Positions 12,638-27,300 of a stretch of DNA of 64,000 nucleotides are shown piece by piece. Origin of the DNA: Torymus aiolomorphi (Eukaryota > Arthropoda > Insecta > Hymenoptera > Torymidae); the NCBI GenBank assembly GCA_036365515.1, contig CM070875.1, positions 5,615,001-5,679,000 on the forward strand, given 5' to 3'. Each line of letters opens with the position of its first letter. Within the stretch, counting starts at the first letter, position 1. Below the pieces are notes generated by a model. The model did no database searches. It was given only the letters and a program-made list of their open reading frames with translations, and was not told the origin of the DNA. The position numbers and the translations under genes are program-made.

Positions 12638-15600
12638 GTAAGATCCTCGAACACTTGACAATAATTTCGGCAACCATATATACACGTACACAGAAACACT
12701 TTGTCATCGTCAACCATCGGTGGTTGTCTATATTATGTGCGCAAAATTCTGGAACCGCTAGCGTAAGTAATTGCCGGAACTAATTGACACTGCGCATCTA
12801 TTATGTACACGTAACTCTTATTGGCACTCGTCCGTTTTGTAATGCTCATGGGCTCACGTCAAAGCCTCTCTATATATATACGTACGCACACGTGAAAAGC
12901 TCGTTTTGCGGCTGATTGTTAACACTCTCTTATCTACGCCGCGCAATCGTATTTTCACTCTACATATATCGCCACCGTAATAATTCTTTCATACTCTCTA
13001 AATTAAATTTCAGTGTAAAGTCACTATTTTAGAGTGTACTAAAGTCGGGCACTGTTCGAATCGTGGATGTGCACTCTGAAATAGCGTATATATACTGAGA
13101 AAAAAGTTTAGTAAAAATGATTAATATTTTGGTAAAAATTACCATACACTGAGAAAAATGATGTATTAAAAATTACTGTAATATATAGGAACGTGGGGAC
13201 AAATCTCAAATACTAAAATTATTACTATATTTCATAGTAAAAATTACTATGTACATAGCAATTTTTATTATGTATATATCAATTTTTACTATAAAATATA
13301 GTAAAAATTTTGGTACTTGAGATTTGTCCCCACGTTCCTATATATTATAGTAATCTTTAATACATCATTTTTCTCAGTGTACTGTCTCATAAAGCCACCA
13401 CAGACTGTAAAACCCAAAAAATTACCATACTTTATAAGAAATTTTACTATACTCAATTGTAAAATTTACTGTAAAATATGTTAATTTTTGGGTCTTTACA
13501 GTCTGTGGTAGCTTTACGAGATAGTATAGTAATTTTCCCAAAACTTTTCTCTCAGTGATACACTGCTAAACAGTGGCTATACTGATAATTCCGTGTACAT
13601 GCACTAGGTACTATTTCGACAGTGTCCGACTTTAAAATAGTGATTTTTCACTGAATTTAATTTAGAGAGAGTATACATTATTAAATTAAATCCGGCTCTC
13701 ACATCCCCTCGTTTTTATACACCGATATCCGATAATGCAGATATCGACGTGAGGTTCCGCTCAATTAGACTGGCGCGGGTCGCAATTAGCGCGCGGCCGT
13801 TTTAAAATGCATAGCGCGTCCCGCGCAAAAACACGCCTTTCGCGCTCGCGCGTCGGCATAGAATATAGAAAAGTAACGAGCGGCGTGTTTAATGCCGCTA
13901 ATTAATAGAGTGATAAAAGAATTAAACGCGACCGCGGCACGCGTACCCGTATAACCAGCCTGTATAAGCTATAAAACGCAAGCAGTAGCCTATATATACG
14001 CTGTAAAACTTACTATAAGGCTTTCGGAAGACCATAGACCCTCTATATACGCTCCCGTGCTTTAAATCTCGCGTAATTGAATACTGCGAAATTCCTGTCG
14101 CGTACGTATATACAACGGGAGATAAAAAAAAAATGGGGAAAATACCTTTCGCGCCGTCAATCATTCGCCCCGTATAACCCCCGTATATACCATAGGCAAC
14201 ATAAATGTTTCCCCGTTCCAACGTCTCGCGCGACTTAATTGCCCAACAATGTGAAAGATGCCGATGGATGGCTACGTGTCGGCTGTGCACTCCAATCTCG
14301 ACGCACATCGTACACCATAATACATTCACGAGCGGGCAATTAAAAAACAATAGACTGCATGAGCGGCCGGTCGAGGCACGCGCGAGATTAATCGCGAAAG
14401 GGGGACACCGCGCGCGGTTGGCTAACGTTACTCTCATTAGAGGGCTTTTTTGAGAGCGAACGGTATGCCGACACTTTTTCCACTCGCCAGCGTCATCCAT
14501 TTGTATTCGGTTGTAATAATATGCATGCGCCGCACGAAAGTGATCTTGAGATACGCCGCGTTTGGGCAACCGTCACGCGGCGAGGAGAGAAATTGAACTA
14601 TACGTGCTTTATCGGGAATTCGAGGAGTTTGTTTATGCATGCGTTAATTTTATTATGTAGCGGGTATTGCATGATTGTGGACGATTAACGAGAACAAAAA
14701 ACATTGATATCGCGCAGAATGAGAATGAATTATAATAAAATTGATAGGAGATATATTTTGTTTTTGGTCTCTCGTATAATACATACATGTACGATGCTGG
14801 AGCACGCGCGCGTGAGTCATTATACCGGTCCGCAAGTAGCTCGTTGCAACTTTATATATCATGTACGCAGTTTATCCTTAAAAGCGCCATTTATGTAATT
14901 TTCTCAATAATATCGCCCGGCTGTTGCATCAGCTGTTCATAAAATATTCAAATTTTCCAACTTTCCTCCAAACTGCTTTACCTTATTTTATTAGCTAGCC
15001 CGCAAACGACCTTCTAATTTCCCATCGAAGGCCTCACACGTCGCGTCGGGTTTAGGATAAAAAACGATCTTTACATAAGCGCGTGGGAGAAACGCTTTAT
15101 ACTTTACGGGCTCTCGTCAGCGACAACAAACGTAATTAAGCCCGATTAGCTTAATATATATTATGTATATTTACAGCGATCGACGATCGTGTATAGTGTA
15201 AGGAGCGCGAGTACCGCTGTATCGCCGATGCATTAAAAGCTAATTGAACAATTGATAAATAACTCGCGGCTCAACACATCGTGTGCTATAATACCCGATA
15301 CACAAATTACGCCGGGGGAGGGGGGATAATTACGCCCGCGAGACATAATTCAAACTACTGTTCTGACGCTAATTGCACGCGACTCTCCCCACATATACAC
15401 AAATCAAGCCTCCGAACCTCGACATAACCTTCGCATTCGAACTTTAATGCTGCTGACTCTCTCTCCCATCATCGAGCGCACGTCAATCAAACCCAGGCTA
15501 TATACCGCGCGCATTGAGCTTTCTCTCTCTCTCCTTATTGCCAAGCTCGTTGAGCGCAGGATATCTCTCGCCGAGACACATCCGAGCCAATTATAAGACA

Positions 15601-17900
15601 ATGGCGTGTACATAGGCGACCGCGCGAGCATTAAATCGAAAGGGAGCTGCCGCGCGCAGTCCGGCGCGCACTTGTGTAATAATATGTACGCGGCGCGGGC
15701 GGGAATATTGTGCACAGGCAGCAGCAGCAGCAGCAGCAGCTTATGTGCGCTTGATTTTCTCCGTTGCGAAAAATCTAATGAGTTCTGCTGTCGGAGCTGT
15801 AGAGGATATTGTGAGAAGGAGCAGGTGGAAGGAAGTACGACAATGACTATTATTTAAGCGGCGGGTTTTGTATGTATGTATGTGGATGGCGGATATCGGC
15901 TGGATTATTTCGCGTTATCGATGCCGCGCGTTATGTAATGGTTGTGTGCTCGTTTCCGAGTAGTGTTTGTCGTTATAATTATAATGTTAAAATAAATGAC
16001 ATAGTTAGGTGGCGCGGTTACGTTGCCTCTTTTTTTATGAGCGGCGACAGCGTAATCGCGCATAATATTAATCAAGTTTAACGGTGCGTGCGGCTGTTAT
16101 AATGGGCTTTTGGGCTTTGCAAAGTCGCGAAATTGACGGTTAAACGTTATATATGTGTATATTATAATTTTGAAACGAGGCATTGTTTGCTTCTTGTTGT
16201 ATACCGGTAAACGTCACACTTATTATTTAAAGTAATAATCCTTTTTACCTGCCTCTTTGTACACGCTAAAGTTTTTAAAAATATAATCAGGCGATGTTTT
16301 TTGATAATTACGACGAAAATCTTGACCCCAAAATGTTGTGCACAGTGTATTGTACATGAGCGCTATACCCACTTATTCTCTTTGTCTTTTTTTCGGTATA
16401 TACGCACCCGTTATTTCGAAATCGAACACTATAACCACCGTTCGATAATTATATTCCTCAAAATTCACCTCCAACTATAAGCGATATCCTCGCAACCACT
16501 CTCCTTTTTTCTTCTATACCAACAACAATCTCCACCTTTCGATGAATTTCAACCGACAATGCTTACACACAGCGCGCAGCCTCCGTGCACAATTTTCTCT
16601 CTCTCTCTCTCACCACCGCGAGACATTCTTTTGTCGGCGCTATACAGTCTTGCGCTTTAATGCCTCGTCGCTCCCGCACAGCACAGAGGGGAAAAAAGCC
16701 TCTCGGCACGCGCACGCTTTACGCTACTTACATGCAATTATACGTTTTACGAGGGTGCCGGCCGCGCTACCGCTCGAGGGGACAGGCGACGCACGCAGTT
16801 GTGGGAGGGGGCGGCGAAGAAGAGGGAAGAAAAAGAATGACGCGAGGGAAACGCGGCAGGTATGTGCACTCAGAGCAAAAAGGACGCGGTGGAAAATTAT
16901 TTTTCGATTATATATGCACGCGCGCAAAAGTGAACGCTCGCGCGCGCGTGCTGCACGTCTTAATTGAGAGTAGGAAAGAGAGAACGCTCGTTAATGCGCT
17001 TTTCCTTCCGCCCGCACGCTCACCAGGATATACATCTCTCTCTCTTAAGAAATAGAGAGAGAGAGAGAGAGAGAGAAAGACCACCGCACAGTCACATCGT
17101 AAAACCGCGTCCGGCGAGTAATTTGCCTATACCTGCCCGCCCGCAGGGACCGCAATCTATATAAAATTTCTGCCGGGTGAAATCAAGATTGATAGATAAG
17201 CGCCTCCATTCGATCGATCGAATCTAGCCGTTCCGCTTCCATCGAACGTCTAATGCCTACTTGTATGTACACACTGCTAGCACGAGCCGTATTGTTACAC
17301 CGCGGGGGCAACCTTGAAATTACGAAAGTCAATAGTCATTGTGAAAACGCGCGTCCGCTTCATTTATACTTGCACATCGATGCGAAAAAGTGAGGGCGGC
17401 ATACACGTGGCGGAAGAAAAAAGAAGCCGAGCGATCGTGTGTATATAAAATGTAATCGCTCGCGTTACGAAAACCCTCGGCTGCAAGGTGCAGCGTGGGG
17501 AGGGGGCACACGGTGGGAGTATAGTCGCGTCCTTTGCATGTAATTTTAATGGCGTATATACACGCGTACGCATTAATTTGCTTTAATGCGGTAGTACGCG
17601 CGCGGCTTTTACTTTCGTTCTTGTAATACGGTTGCATCGATGTAGAATAGCTAGAACCGCGCCGAAAAGACACATTTTGTCCGGGTAGCGCGGGATTTTT
17701 GCATTTCACACGCGGCCGAGTTACGATTCCTCGCCTGCCTCTCGCGCTCTATATGCGAATTATATATTTCTTTCTCTTTTTTTTTGCCCCCCTCTACGGC
17801 GGGGCTAAGTACGAAAAATTTCGTAACGCCGTGATGTCGCAAGACGGGTGGAGTAGCTACGGCGCTGCCTAAATCTTGTTCTCTTCGCACAACAAAGTCT

Positions 17901-17931
<31 letters not shown>

Positions 17932-20900
17932 ACTATATATAACCTTACGTACTTACGTACAGGAACTCTATGTAAAAATCTCCGCGCGAGTACGTATACA
18001 ATCGGTTGCTTTGCGCAAACGCGTTTCAAAATTCACGCGCGCCTCGTCCCTTTTCACATACTTAGGGCCGTAAAAAAACAACACAGCAGCAGAGTCATTG
18101 CGCGCACGCCCAAGGCGGTGACAAATTTTCGACTCTGCTTCGTCACCCGTAATCTCTCTCTCTCTCTCATATTTCGCCGCGTCGCCTGGGATAATTCCCA
18201 GGTGGCTATAAGTTGTGTATGTGTGAGCGCAGTTGTGATGCAATTTTGTCGCGAAAATGTTTCCTGCGCTAGGGCGTAATTGATGAATGAATGGGCCGTG
18301 TCCCGGTTTGTCCTGCCTATGTGTATTTATACATTGTGTATATATAGTTGTGCGAGAGGTTTTCTCTTTCTCTTTGATCTAGAGTCGGGTATAATGATGT
18401 GATAATTTGTTCAATTAATTTATAAAACGCAATTATATGTATCGCTATCGCATTTCATAACACTCGGGCATGCGAGTTTCATTTGAAATATTACATAAAA
18501 CAGCGTAAATAGTCGCGGTTCGCCGCTGTCTTTTCACATTTATTACACCCGCTCTTTGGTCTTCGATTTTTGCAAAAAAGTGCGCATATCACATACGCGC
18601 AAAACGAACGGGACAAAGCAATTTGGGTCAATACTTAAGGTTAAACTCGCCGGTAATGTCTTATACAATAATTTTAATCGCGCGAACTTAAACTGTAAAC
18701 GAGAAGAAAAACTACGGTTGAGCAACGTGAAAGCACTGCAGGCTACTATTCGCGCGTCGATCGCGAAACAAATGTAGTCGCGCGATCGGAAAAAATTCGC
18801 GTCGTGACGATGTGTGTGCACAGGGAGTAGCTAGCGTGTGAAAGTACACGACGTGAGTGTATAGTGCGCGGCGGCGCAGATCATCTAATATAATAAATGG
18901 ATTTGTCTTGTTTTTCGGGGGGATATAGTACGCCGATCCCAATCCTCCAAGCGAGGCTTTTTTTCCTTCTTCTCTCATGTTACATAAAATACGCGTGTGT
19001 ACGGGGGTTTGAAGTTGATGTGAAATTTATGTGGATTACGTGCGCGGACGAATTCGCGCAGGGACGTGAGTCACGCCCAATAGGAAGGCGAGTGCTTATA
19101 TGTATATGTTGAATATACGGAGTTATATGGGTACAGTGATGTATGTACTTTCGCGCACCGTTTAGCGTATAAATTGTCGATATAACGCAAAAATTGATAT
19201 AATTATATGCAAATGGGACGAAGGCACGTTCGTTCTTCCTTGATTCTCTCTATTAAATCATTGAAAATGTGTGCTTCAACCGCGGCGGTAATTGTCCGCG
19301 GGCAAATTATATTCGCGCGCGTATAATGTTTGTTACGAATAATGCACGGTGTGTATGTATTTAATAATGACGGGAAAACGCGGGCGAGGGCGGCGGGTGA
19401 TATTTAAATTTTGAAATTTAGAAATTTGGTTTATGTAAGAAAACGAAACCGTAAACACATACGCATATCCGTACGCACATGCGGATTTGAAAAGTGTACA
19501 GCTTATATAGATATTTGCATAATGAATTCATAAAAAAAAAACTCCTCCGCACCCAACAATTTAGCTCGCCTGTAGCTATACATAGGCGCATGATAATTAA
19601 ACGTGGAAATTCAAATTTTTTTCTTTCCTCTCATGCGCGCGCAAGCGAAAATGGCCTACATTAGACTATTTTCGAGGACTAGCGTATGGTGACTAAGCGA
19701 CTTTCATACCACCTCGTTTCCCAGTCCAAAAAGTAGCCGAGCAAAAGGAATCGGTTATGCGGTTTATAGTCTATTGGCGCACGACGACGTCAAACGGCGC
19801 GGCTATTAATAGTATATCTATTTCAGTTTTATTAATTACTCGCAGATCTCGACAGTCACGCCCGTACGAATATCAAACATAAGCCGGAATTAAGGTCAAT
19901 GCTAGCTCTCTTATGACCAAGCAAGTCCCATTTTTACCCCTTACCTATACAACCGCTCTCCTATAAGAACAAAGAACAAAAAAAAACCCCACAAAATCTT
20001 TCGCATTTCACGTTTAATACCGATCGGTAGGAAAAAAAAAACCTTATGCAAAACTACCTGCTCGCTTTCGAAAATCTCGGAATACCAATGTAGCTATCTC
20101 TTAAAACACGCCCAGCTGCATAACGGACAGGCACACGCACACACACCCAAAACAGGCGAACCCTGTAACAATTCTCGATAAAATCTGTCCCGTGCGCTCT
20201 CGCGGGTGCGCGGTGAAAGGCCCTGCGCGCCACCACCGCCACGTGCACTTATCACGCGGCCGAGCGAGCAGACAAGCGCGCGAGTGAAGGTAATTTATAC
20301 GAGTGCAAAGCCGGATGCGATGTTCTCTCACCGCGGAATATATCCGATTAGAAAATACAAGAGTTTCGTTGCGCACCGATTATGGTACTTTATATATACG
20401 TTTTATGGGCACAGATTTTCGGCTATTATGTGTGTAATATAGAGGGGAAAGGCAAAGCGGCGAATGTGCGTGGACGGGAAGCATGAAAAAAGAAATGTAC
20501 ATTTGCGAAATGCTGGGCAGCCGCGCTGTTTTATTGTTGGAATTGTTGGGCAACCGGGACGCGCGCGTATATATATAGTGACACGCGGCGACGTGCGACA
20601 AAAGGATGTTCCCACTCGTTAACGCTCGACGAAAAAAAAAACCTGCTTATACGTACGCGAAAATAAAAAGTCGCGGACGCAAGCGGCGAACGAGTTTTCG
20701 TGCATGTATGTGTAAATACGCCCGTATCTCCGCGTTTTGGTCGATAAATAAAAGAGAGTAGGACGTAAGTATATCCTACTGCGCTTTCGTTTCGGCGCGT
20801 GACTCCCTCAAGGCAACGGGGTCAGAATTTTGTTTAGACGTCGCGGTTACGCGGCAGATTGGGATCTATATGTAACGACTGTGTGTAGTGTCTAATAAAA

Positions 20901-23900
20901 GATATTTGGGGTACGATTGTGCCGATGACGAAACGCGGTCTAATTGCGCGGTCGATTTGCCGAAAGTAAACCGAATTATCGGGGACGATTGCCGCGGTGA
21001 TTTCGGCCCATTGTCGGCTCTTACGCCGAGCGGATTTCGACTTCGAATTATACCCGCGCGCGTACCGGTTATAAACGAACGAATAATTTCCGTTTAATTT
21101 GAATTTTAAAATTCATGAGCTTTCCGAAACAAAGGAGAAAAAAAAATTAAATCTAGAATATAATTGAATCATTAACGTTATTAGACCGCGCTTTACAATC
21201 TTCCTTTCAACATATCGCTCGTATATATATACATAAACCCGTTCGTACATTTGTTATATTAATTATCCCACCGCGATAATCCCTCATTTACAATTACCTC
21301 GAACCTGCACTTTCCACACTTTCCCCCTCCTGTTTCTCTCAAAAAGACCCATTCCGATAAACACCTGCTTCCTGATCCGTTTTGAAAATCGATCCTATCG
21401 CGCGCCCGGCATGCCCACACATGTACGCTCACTCTCGAGAGAGAAGCGTGTAATTTGAGATAATGACATAAAGTTCAATTTGCCGACTGCTGCCGCTGCT
21501 GTATGTGAATCGTAAATCACGAGCGCCGGTCTACTAATTAAATTCACAATTAGAAACGCGCGCGCGCGCTCGAGCAACGTATTATTTCCTCATACGAGCG
21601 AGTTACTCTTCGCATAACTGTGTTCTGTGTATAAATAATATATACATCTCGTGGTGGTAAAGCGTGTATATAGTAATGCGAATTGCTAAACGGCGCGCTG
21701 AGCTGCATTTTTCATCGCCACCGGCGCGTTAACATTTATGACGGCCGCGAATTGTTATATAGAGTATATAATGTAATAATATAAGTACGAAACGTTTGTG
21801 TCATGTACACAAAAATGTATCAATTTTCGACAACGCCCAACGTAAATCATTAGTTTTGACTTTACTGTTTTCCTATATAGAAAATTTGTCCATGTGCATT
21901 GTTCAACAGCTGATAAGATCTAAAAGAGCGATTTTTAATATGCCGTTGTATTATGTTCACACACTTATCACGCGCAACAACGAAAAAACTTTTTCCCCGA
22001 TGGTGACGGATACAAAACACACTCACGAAGGGCAATTAATTTTATTTATATTACAGATGCACTATATGCAGTAGGAAACCGATCACCGCCCATATCTCTG
22101 ATCACCGAAATTTATGCACTTCCAGATGACATGGCGGCAGCTGAGACCGGCTACGTCTACCCGACGAGCTACTCCTACGGCACGAGTTACGCCGCGCCAG
22201 CTTACGGTCCACCTGCCAGGTAATTAACAGCTGCATATTGTACATGTATATAGACACTCTATTTCCGCGCGCGTATAAATATGCAATCTGTAAGATGAAA
22301 AGATGAAGATGCGCTGAATTATTTATGGGTCCGATTGACGCGCGAGATAATACAGAGACGAGACGCGTGTAAGTAGTATATAATCAGGCGGTAGTGAAGA
22401 CGTATGGCGAAAGATAAATGCAGTTTTATTGCGGCGGAGATGAAAGTGATGTTGTTGCCGGCGCTACATATATAAGAATGCGAAATCGAGAGTGTGTGGG
22501 TTGGGCGATCGAGTTATACAACGTGTGGCAATTTGAACCGAGGCGGGCGAAATTGAAGTGTATTCCCCAGATGAGGGTCTACGCCCGTATAAGGGTCTAT
22601 ATTAGCGATGATAAATATATATGAAGCTATGTATGAGTCATAAATACATACACCCATTTTGTCTATATAAACGAACCGCGTGAGCCAGCCCCGAAAATTA
22701 TTATGCCATTTGCGCTGTATGTATATACCGGTATTTCAATAAAATTGCCCTTTCCCACCCCCGAGCTATTGAAAGTCTAATCCGCAAATTTGAATAATAT
22801 CCTTACGCGATTGTCAACACCGTGATTTGTACTGCATACATTGCCTCTCAATGTACGCAAATTTGGCTCCCATAGCAACCGCCTGACGAGATCCATGTAA
22901 AAAAAAGTGTAGTTTTTATACACAATATATACATAGTCACCCTTACATACATCACGTTGTGACGTGGTTATCAAGCGCGGGATTTCGTGCTGCCTATAAA
23001 CTTACTGTGGTTTCTCTAACCACGCATCTCCCCAGATCGGAGTGCTGTGCGCTCGACAAGATGCAGGAATCCGCTCGCGGGACGATCGCCTGGCTGCTCA
23101 AGGCTGGGACGTGAGTCCGTTATGGCAGCCGGTTATACCTGGACGGCTGCAGTTCGCTTGTTCGGATGGCGAATCGGCTCTGAAATGGTTCCGCAAAATA
23201 TGGGAGATCTCGGGGGCAGGAACACAAATGCAAATGAGCGTAGGCGAGGCAAATACGTTATAATGTGTTTATTATCTCTAAGGGTACATTACCCGGGCAC
23301 CCGCTGGTGCACCGGCGTTTGATTTGCGCGGCGAAAGCGCGTTACACTCGTGGCTAGCCGTCGCTGCACTTGTTGTGCGCGTGCAGCGGTCAGCAAGAAG
23401 CGAGCGGGCCCGACAATACGTACTATCGGCGTGATTCGATGTCCTCGCGATCATGCATGAGAGAGAGAGAGAGACGGAGAGACAGGCCGGGCAACTCACG
23501 AGTCGTCGTACAGAACGGACGACTCGCGATTCGCCAGCGTTTACGAGTCGCTGGCGTCTCGTGGTTGCGCGACGGTAGCTGCCACGGGGCTGACGTCCTT
23601 GCGTGCTTGGTCCAAGTCCCGCTGCTCCTGCCGACGCCGCGGTTCGGTCGAGCTCGCGGTTCTCCGCGTTATGGCTTTCGACCGACGCTGTCTGCTGCTC
23701 CAGGACTGGTTCTCGTCTCTCCTCCTATCGATCCTGGTTCTGTCTATCGTCACGGCCATGTCGGGCCCGTGGCTTCCAGTATGACCATGGCTGAGCTGCT
23801 CCGTTGGCTTTGGGATTTCGTCCCAGATCAGGACGGTGGAACTCCCCGGCGTCGGTCGCCTGCGCGTTTAGCGTCCGCGCGATGTTTCCCTCTAGAGCCT

Positions 23901-24089
23901 CAGCTGGTGTTCTCGAAAGGACGAGATCGTTGCGTTACTTGGCGTCGCGGAGCGGGCGATCATGGCCGACGATACTGGCGTAAGCCGGTATAGTAAGCCT
24001 CTCTCGCCAAAAGCTCTCCGCTCCTAGCCTCGTCAACTGTTCCCAAATTGCTTCACCAGCCCTTTTTCGCGTTCTCTCTACTTCTTCTT

Positions 24090-24156
<67 letters not shown>

Positions 24157-24310
24157 GATTATTTACCTTTTCGATGATTTTCCGATGTGCTGCTCCTGCC
24201 GCCTCGCTCCTTGTTTCAGCTCGTCTCTCGCGGTGTGTGTGTGCGTATATATGTGTATGTGTGTTTGACCGCGTGTGTGCGGAGACGTATCTCCGTCACA
24301 ATGTATAATG

Positions 24311-24342
<32 letters not shown>

Positions 24343-27300
24343 GTTATTTCGGTAAGTCCAAAAACATAGAATACAAGATCATTACATAGTATATATATAA
24401 ATATAAGATACATGTACGCAGTACAAAAATAGAATACGATCAAATATATATATAAAAAGAAAGAAATAAATAAATAAAATAGCTTCCAGTCTTAGAGATT
24501 CTAATTATCACAGCATTTAGTTACTAGTTACTACATATTAAAATAACAAATATCACAGATTTTCTCAAATAAGTATATAGTATTTCGTCAGGACAAGTAG
24601 ACAATGTCAAGTCCACAGAAAGACTAGAGATGTCAGTCAAATTAATCTAAAATAAGTAAATGGTTTTTGAGAGCGCTTTTAAAACGAAACAACGTCGGAA
24701 GGTACTTAATTTCTGCTGGAAGGGAATTCTACAGATGAACTCCTTGGGTCAGGAAGGACCTGCTACCAAACTTGGTGTACACCCGTGGAATCTCAAGGTC
24801 TCCGATAACTTTCCTTGCCTTAATGTTTAGAAATGAGTATGCATAATTTATGTATTTAAAAACTGAGAATGCATTTTATGTGTTGATTGTGCATAATTTA
24901 CACAAATAAATTGTAGAAACACATTATTATATTTGGAATATTAATTTATTTATGTTTCAATCACATTTCTATAAACAACAGTTTAACAATGAATTTAATA
25001 AATTCATTAGTATCACTTCAATAACTACAAATAAGTAAGAAAAATAATAATTATGAAGTATTTGCATACATCTTCGCTCGAACATAGATATTTCAGACTC
25101 CAGCTCAAATTTTTATTAGTTTTTGGCACATTTTCTCCAACAATTGAGTTTTTAGTTTCCTTCTTAACATGGAAATAAAAAATCTGAAATATGTAAAGAA
25201 TTAAATATTATTGTATATAACAATGATATTGTTAATAACAATAATAATTAATAAAATTACTTTTTTTGAATTTGCATCATCAAATTCTGACTCCGGTTGC
25301 GGTGAAACTGTGCAGCTTTCCTCGTCATCTTCATCAGATGGGTAAATATATATTCTTTTTCTTGATCGACTGGTCGATGCCAAACCTGAAGATGTTGATG
25401 CCTAAATAAAACATTACTATATAATATTGGAAATCAATCAATTTAATAATCAGGAGTATTTATGAGAAAAATGTAGTAGGTGTTTATTATACATGTTTTA
25501 TAAAATAATATATAACAAACTTGATTTATTTCTAAATCGTCCATAGTTCGATCGATAGTATATCTTCATTAACCGATGATCTGATCTCCTGTTTTACCTG
25601 CACGATCTAGTGAAAATTTATTATTAAATTTTATTTGATTTTGATCACGAGAAACATACAATATTGATGCTATACTTCTTTTTTAATCGTTTCTTCGTAC
25701 TTAAAAAAAATTAAAACTTACTATTCTAAAGTTATATTACATACTTTTCAAAAATTATTCCATATTTTTAGGAAGCCCAAAATCAATCTGATATTGCACT
25801 GATGATGAATTTAATTCTGCACTTCACGCCTTTCGAATACTGCGTTCAAATTCATTAGACTCAATTTTTACGGTGGAAGAAAATGTTTCAGGAGATTTAG
25901 ACGATTTTCCTGATACTGACTTGAACGCATCTAACGATAGCTTAGAGTGGATGAACCGTATATTGTTTATTACCAGCGATCTAACTCTTGGAGATGCCAT
26001 TTTCGCAATTATGAAATTTTTTGTATGCGAGGGCTTGAAGAAAAAGAGTCTTGCTGGGTTGCTTACACTACTAAATATGCTTTTACCAAAACCTAATAAT
26101 TTTCCAAAAACATTATATAAACTTGAAATATCTTTATTTTGTTTTACCATCACACGCTGAAATTGAAAGAAAACATCAAATGTGTGAAGATTGCTTACAC
26201 TACTTAGGTAATATTACTCAGGGCAATCATAAAATAGTCTGCGAACAATGTCAGAGTAATAAAACTAATGGATATTTTCTAGAATATAATATATTAAGCA
26301 AGTATTGAAAGGCGCGTTTGAATAAAAAAAATTTATGTGGATTGATTGACGAACATAAAAAGAATGAAAATACCGAAGAAAATGCTATTTGCGATATCAC
26401 TTCTGCTAACCAATACATTAAATTGAAAAAAGAAATTATCCTTGGACTTTATGACGTTTGTCTCTTATGGAACATCGATGGCGCTTCAGTATCAAATAGC
26501 TCGAATAAACAAATATGGCCTGTACAAGTGCAGGTTGTAAATATACCATTAGAAAATAGAAGAAATTTTCAATTTCTAGTAATTATTACAGTACTGTACA
26601 AAAGCCGAATGTTAATTCTTTCCTTAAGCCACTTTCAATAATAATGAAAGATTTATCTACAAATGCTGTCGAATGGCTTAATAAAAGTACAAATCTCATA
26701 GAGCGCAGTATAGTTATTGCACCTGTAGCAACTTTGAATACTACTGTAAGAGCAGCTGCTCAAAATATTAAACAATTTAATGGGCAATACGGATGTTCTC
26801 ATTGCTAACAAAAAGGTTGCACACAAGAAGTTTGAAATATCGCTCATATTTTAAGTCTGAAATAAAAGATTTTTTTATTATATTATTGGCCCATTATACT
26901 CAAAGATTTTTTGGCAAAAAAATATTATGAGCATTTTTTAGTTTTTTCTTATGGTATAAGAATTTTATTACAATCTAAGATTCATGAGAATGAACTCGAT
27001 TTAGCGGAACACCTTTTAGAAATGTTTTCTGATGAAGTAATACATTTATATGGCATCGAAAATTGTAATTTTAACGTACACCAGCTGAAACACTTAGTTA
27101 ATTCTGTTAAACAGTGGAGACCACTATGGGCTTGGTCTGCCTTCCCGTCCGAAAATGCGAATGGCTACTTTAAAAAAATTAATCATGGTCCAAATAAAGT
27201 AGATTTAGAAATTATTAATAAAATGAAAATGTTAAATGCTCACTACATTTTAAAAAGTAAAATACAAAACGGCAGGCCGACCAATGAAGAAGATAACACT

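Noticed and set aside
13922..14569. 215-codon minus-strand frame in PX1 intron 1
   Set aside because: GC-rich DNA with few stops, no family motif, no splice context and a composition like the flanking non-coding DNA.
23370..23993. 207-codon plus-strand frame as a gene
   Set aside because: No recognisable domain and Arg/Pro-rich wording typical of chance frames in GC-rich DNA. It is kept only as an unknown block.
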